A DNA stretch of 5,422 bases from assembly GCA_946481735.1 (NCBI GenBank), contig CAMLOU010000205.1, positions 1 through 5,422 on the forward strand, read 5' to 3'. The notes beneath the pieces are model-generated. The model did no database searches. It was not told the DNA's origin and saw only the letters and a list, made by a program, of their open reading frames with translations. The first letter of the stretch is position 1. Each line of letters opens with the position of its first letter. Positions 5,344 to 5,422 of the stretch are shown one piece after another. The position numbers and the translations under genes are program-made. Source of the DNA: an uncultured Cellvibrio sp. GTDB lineage: Bacteria; Pseudomonadota; Gammaproteobacteria; Pseudomonadales; Cellvibrionaceae.

Positions 5344-5422
5344 CTAAGACTTCACTTTTTCCTCCAGCGTCGCCCCCTGAATCACAAAATACCGATCCAT
5401 CCCCGTCCACTGCAACAACTCC
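5344..5422 (-). CDS. 3' end of an unidentified gene, possibly STAS-domain
   Basis: One minus-strand frame enters from the right edge and gives ELLQWTGMDRYFVIQGATLEEK followed by VKS and a TAG stop at 5346-5344. The stretch has a natural protein composition. The order LLxxTGMDRxF, a short strand, then an acidic LEE helix resembles the last helix of STAS-domain anti-sigma-factor antagonists. Twenty-five residues are too few for a firm family call. It would be convergent with hisC, and the repeat at 5191-5307 lies downstream of both stops. Confidence 0.5.
   Translation of the reverse strand, partial: ELLQWTGMDRYFVIQGATLEEKVKS

Noticed and set aside
5204..5410. Minus-strand 68-codon open frame across repeat copy 2
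   Set aside because: Most of it is the palindromic repeat, and the neighbouring frame gives the more natural gene end at 5344-5422.

Overview
The window looks like a stretch of chromosome from a polysaccharide-degrading gammaproteobacterium, probably a Cellvibrio-like or Pseudomonas-related organism. This is an inference from three things: a secreted CBM6 protein of the kind such bacteria carry in numbers, a HisC and a TyrB/PhhC-type aminotransferase that both resemble the pseudomonad proteins as I remember them, and dispersed intergenic palindromes. There are no phage genes, transposases, tRNAs, rRNAs or CRISPR arrays.

Layout from left to right. A glycerophosphodiester phosphodiesterase gene runs off the left edge on the minus strand (1-683). 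Divergent from it is a small MscS-type channel gene (804-1316, plus). This meets an aspartate/aromatic aminotransferase gene (1325-2521, minus) tail to tail, with 8 bp between the stop codons. The channel gene's likely terminator lies inside the 3' end of the aminotransferase gene. A 324-bp gap (2522-2845) holds the aminotransferase ribosome site, a consensus -10 box and copy 1 of a 117-bp palindromic repeat. Next is a secreted CBM6 protein with a cysteine-rich C-terminal domain (2846-3763, minus). A 310-bp divergent region (3764-4073) carries a pair of 21-bp-spaced direct repeats and a candidate hisC promoter. hisC follows (4074-5126, plus). The last gap (5127-5343) holds copy 2 of the repeat, and the 3' end of a further minus-strand gene (5344-5422) enters from the right edge.

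The genes do not form one pathway. Two encode PLP-dependent class I/II aminotransferases with possibly overlapping substrates, one encodes an exported glycan-binding protein, one a membrane channel and one a phospholipid-headgroup hydrolase. Each seems to have its own transcription unit.

Two observations stand out. First, the two repeat copies are the same length and differ at 6 of 117 positions. All six lie in stems and form three complete compensatory base-pair changes, while the loop, the 24-nt bulge and the flanks are identical. Second, the CBM6 protein has a C-terminal domain that reads like an RlpA/expansin-type double-psi beta-barrel, which would make it an expansin-like architecture with the two modules in reversed order.
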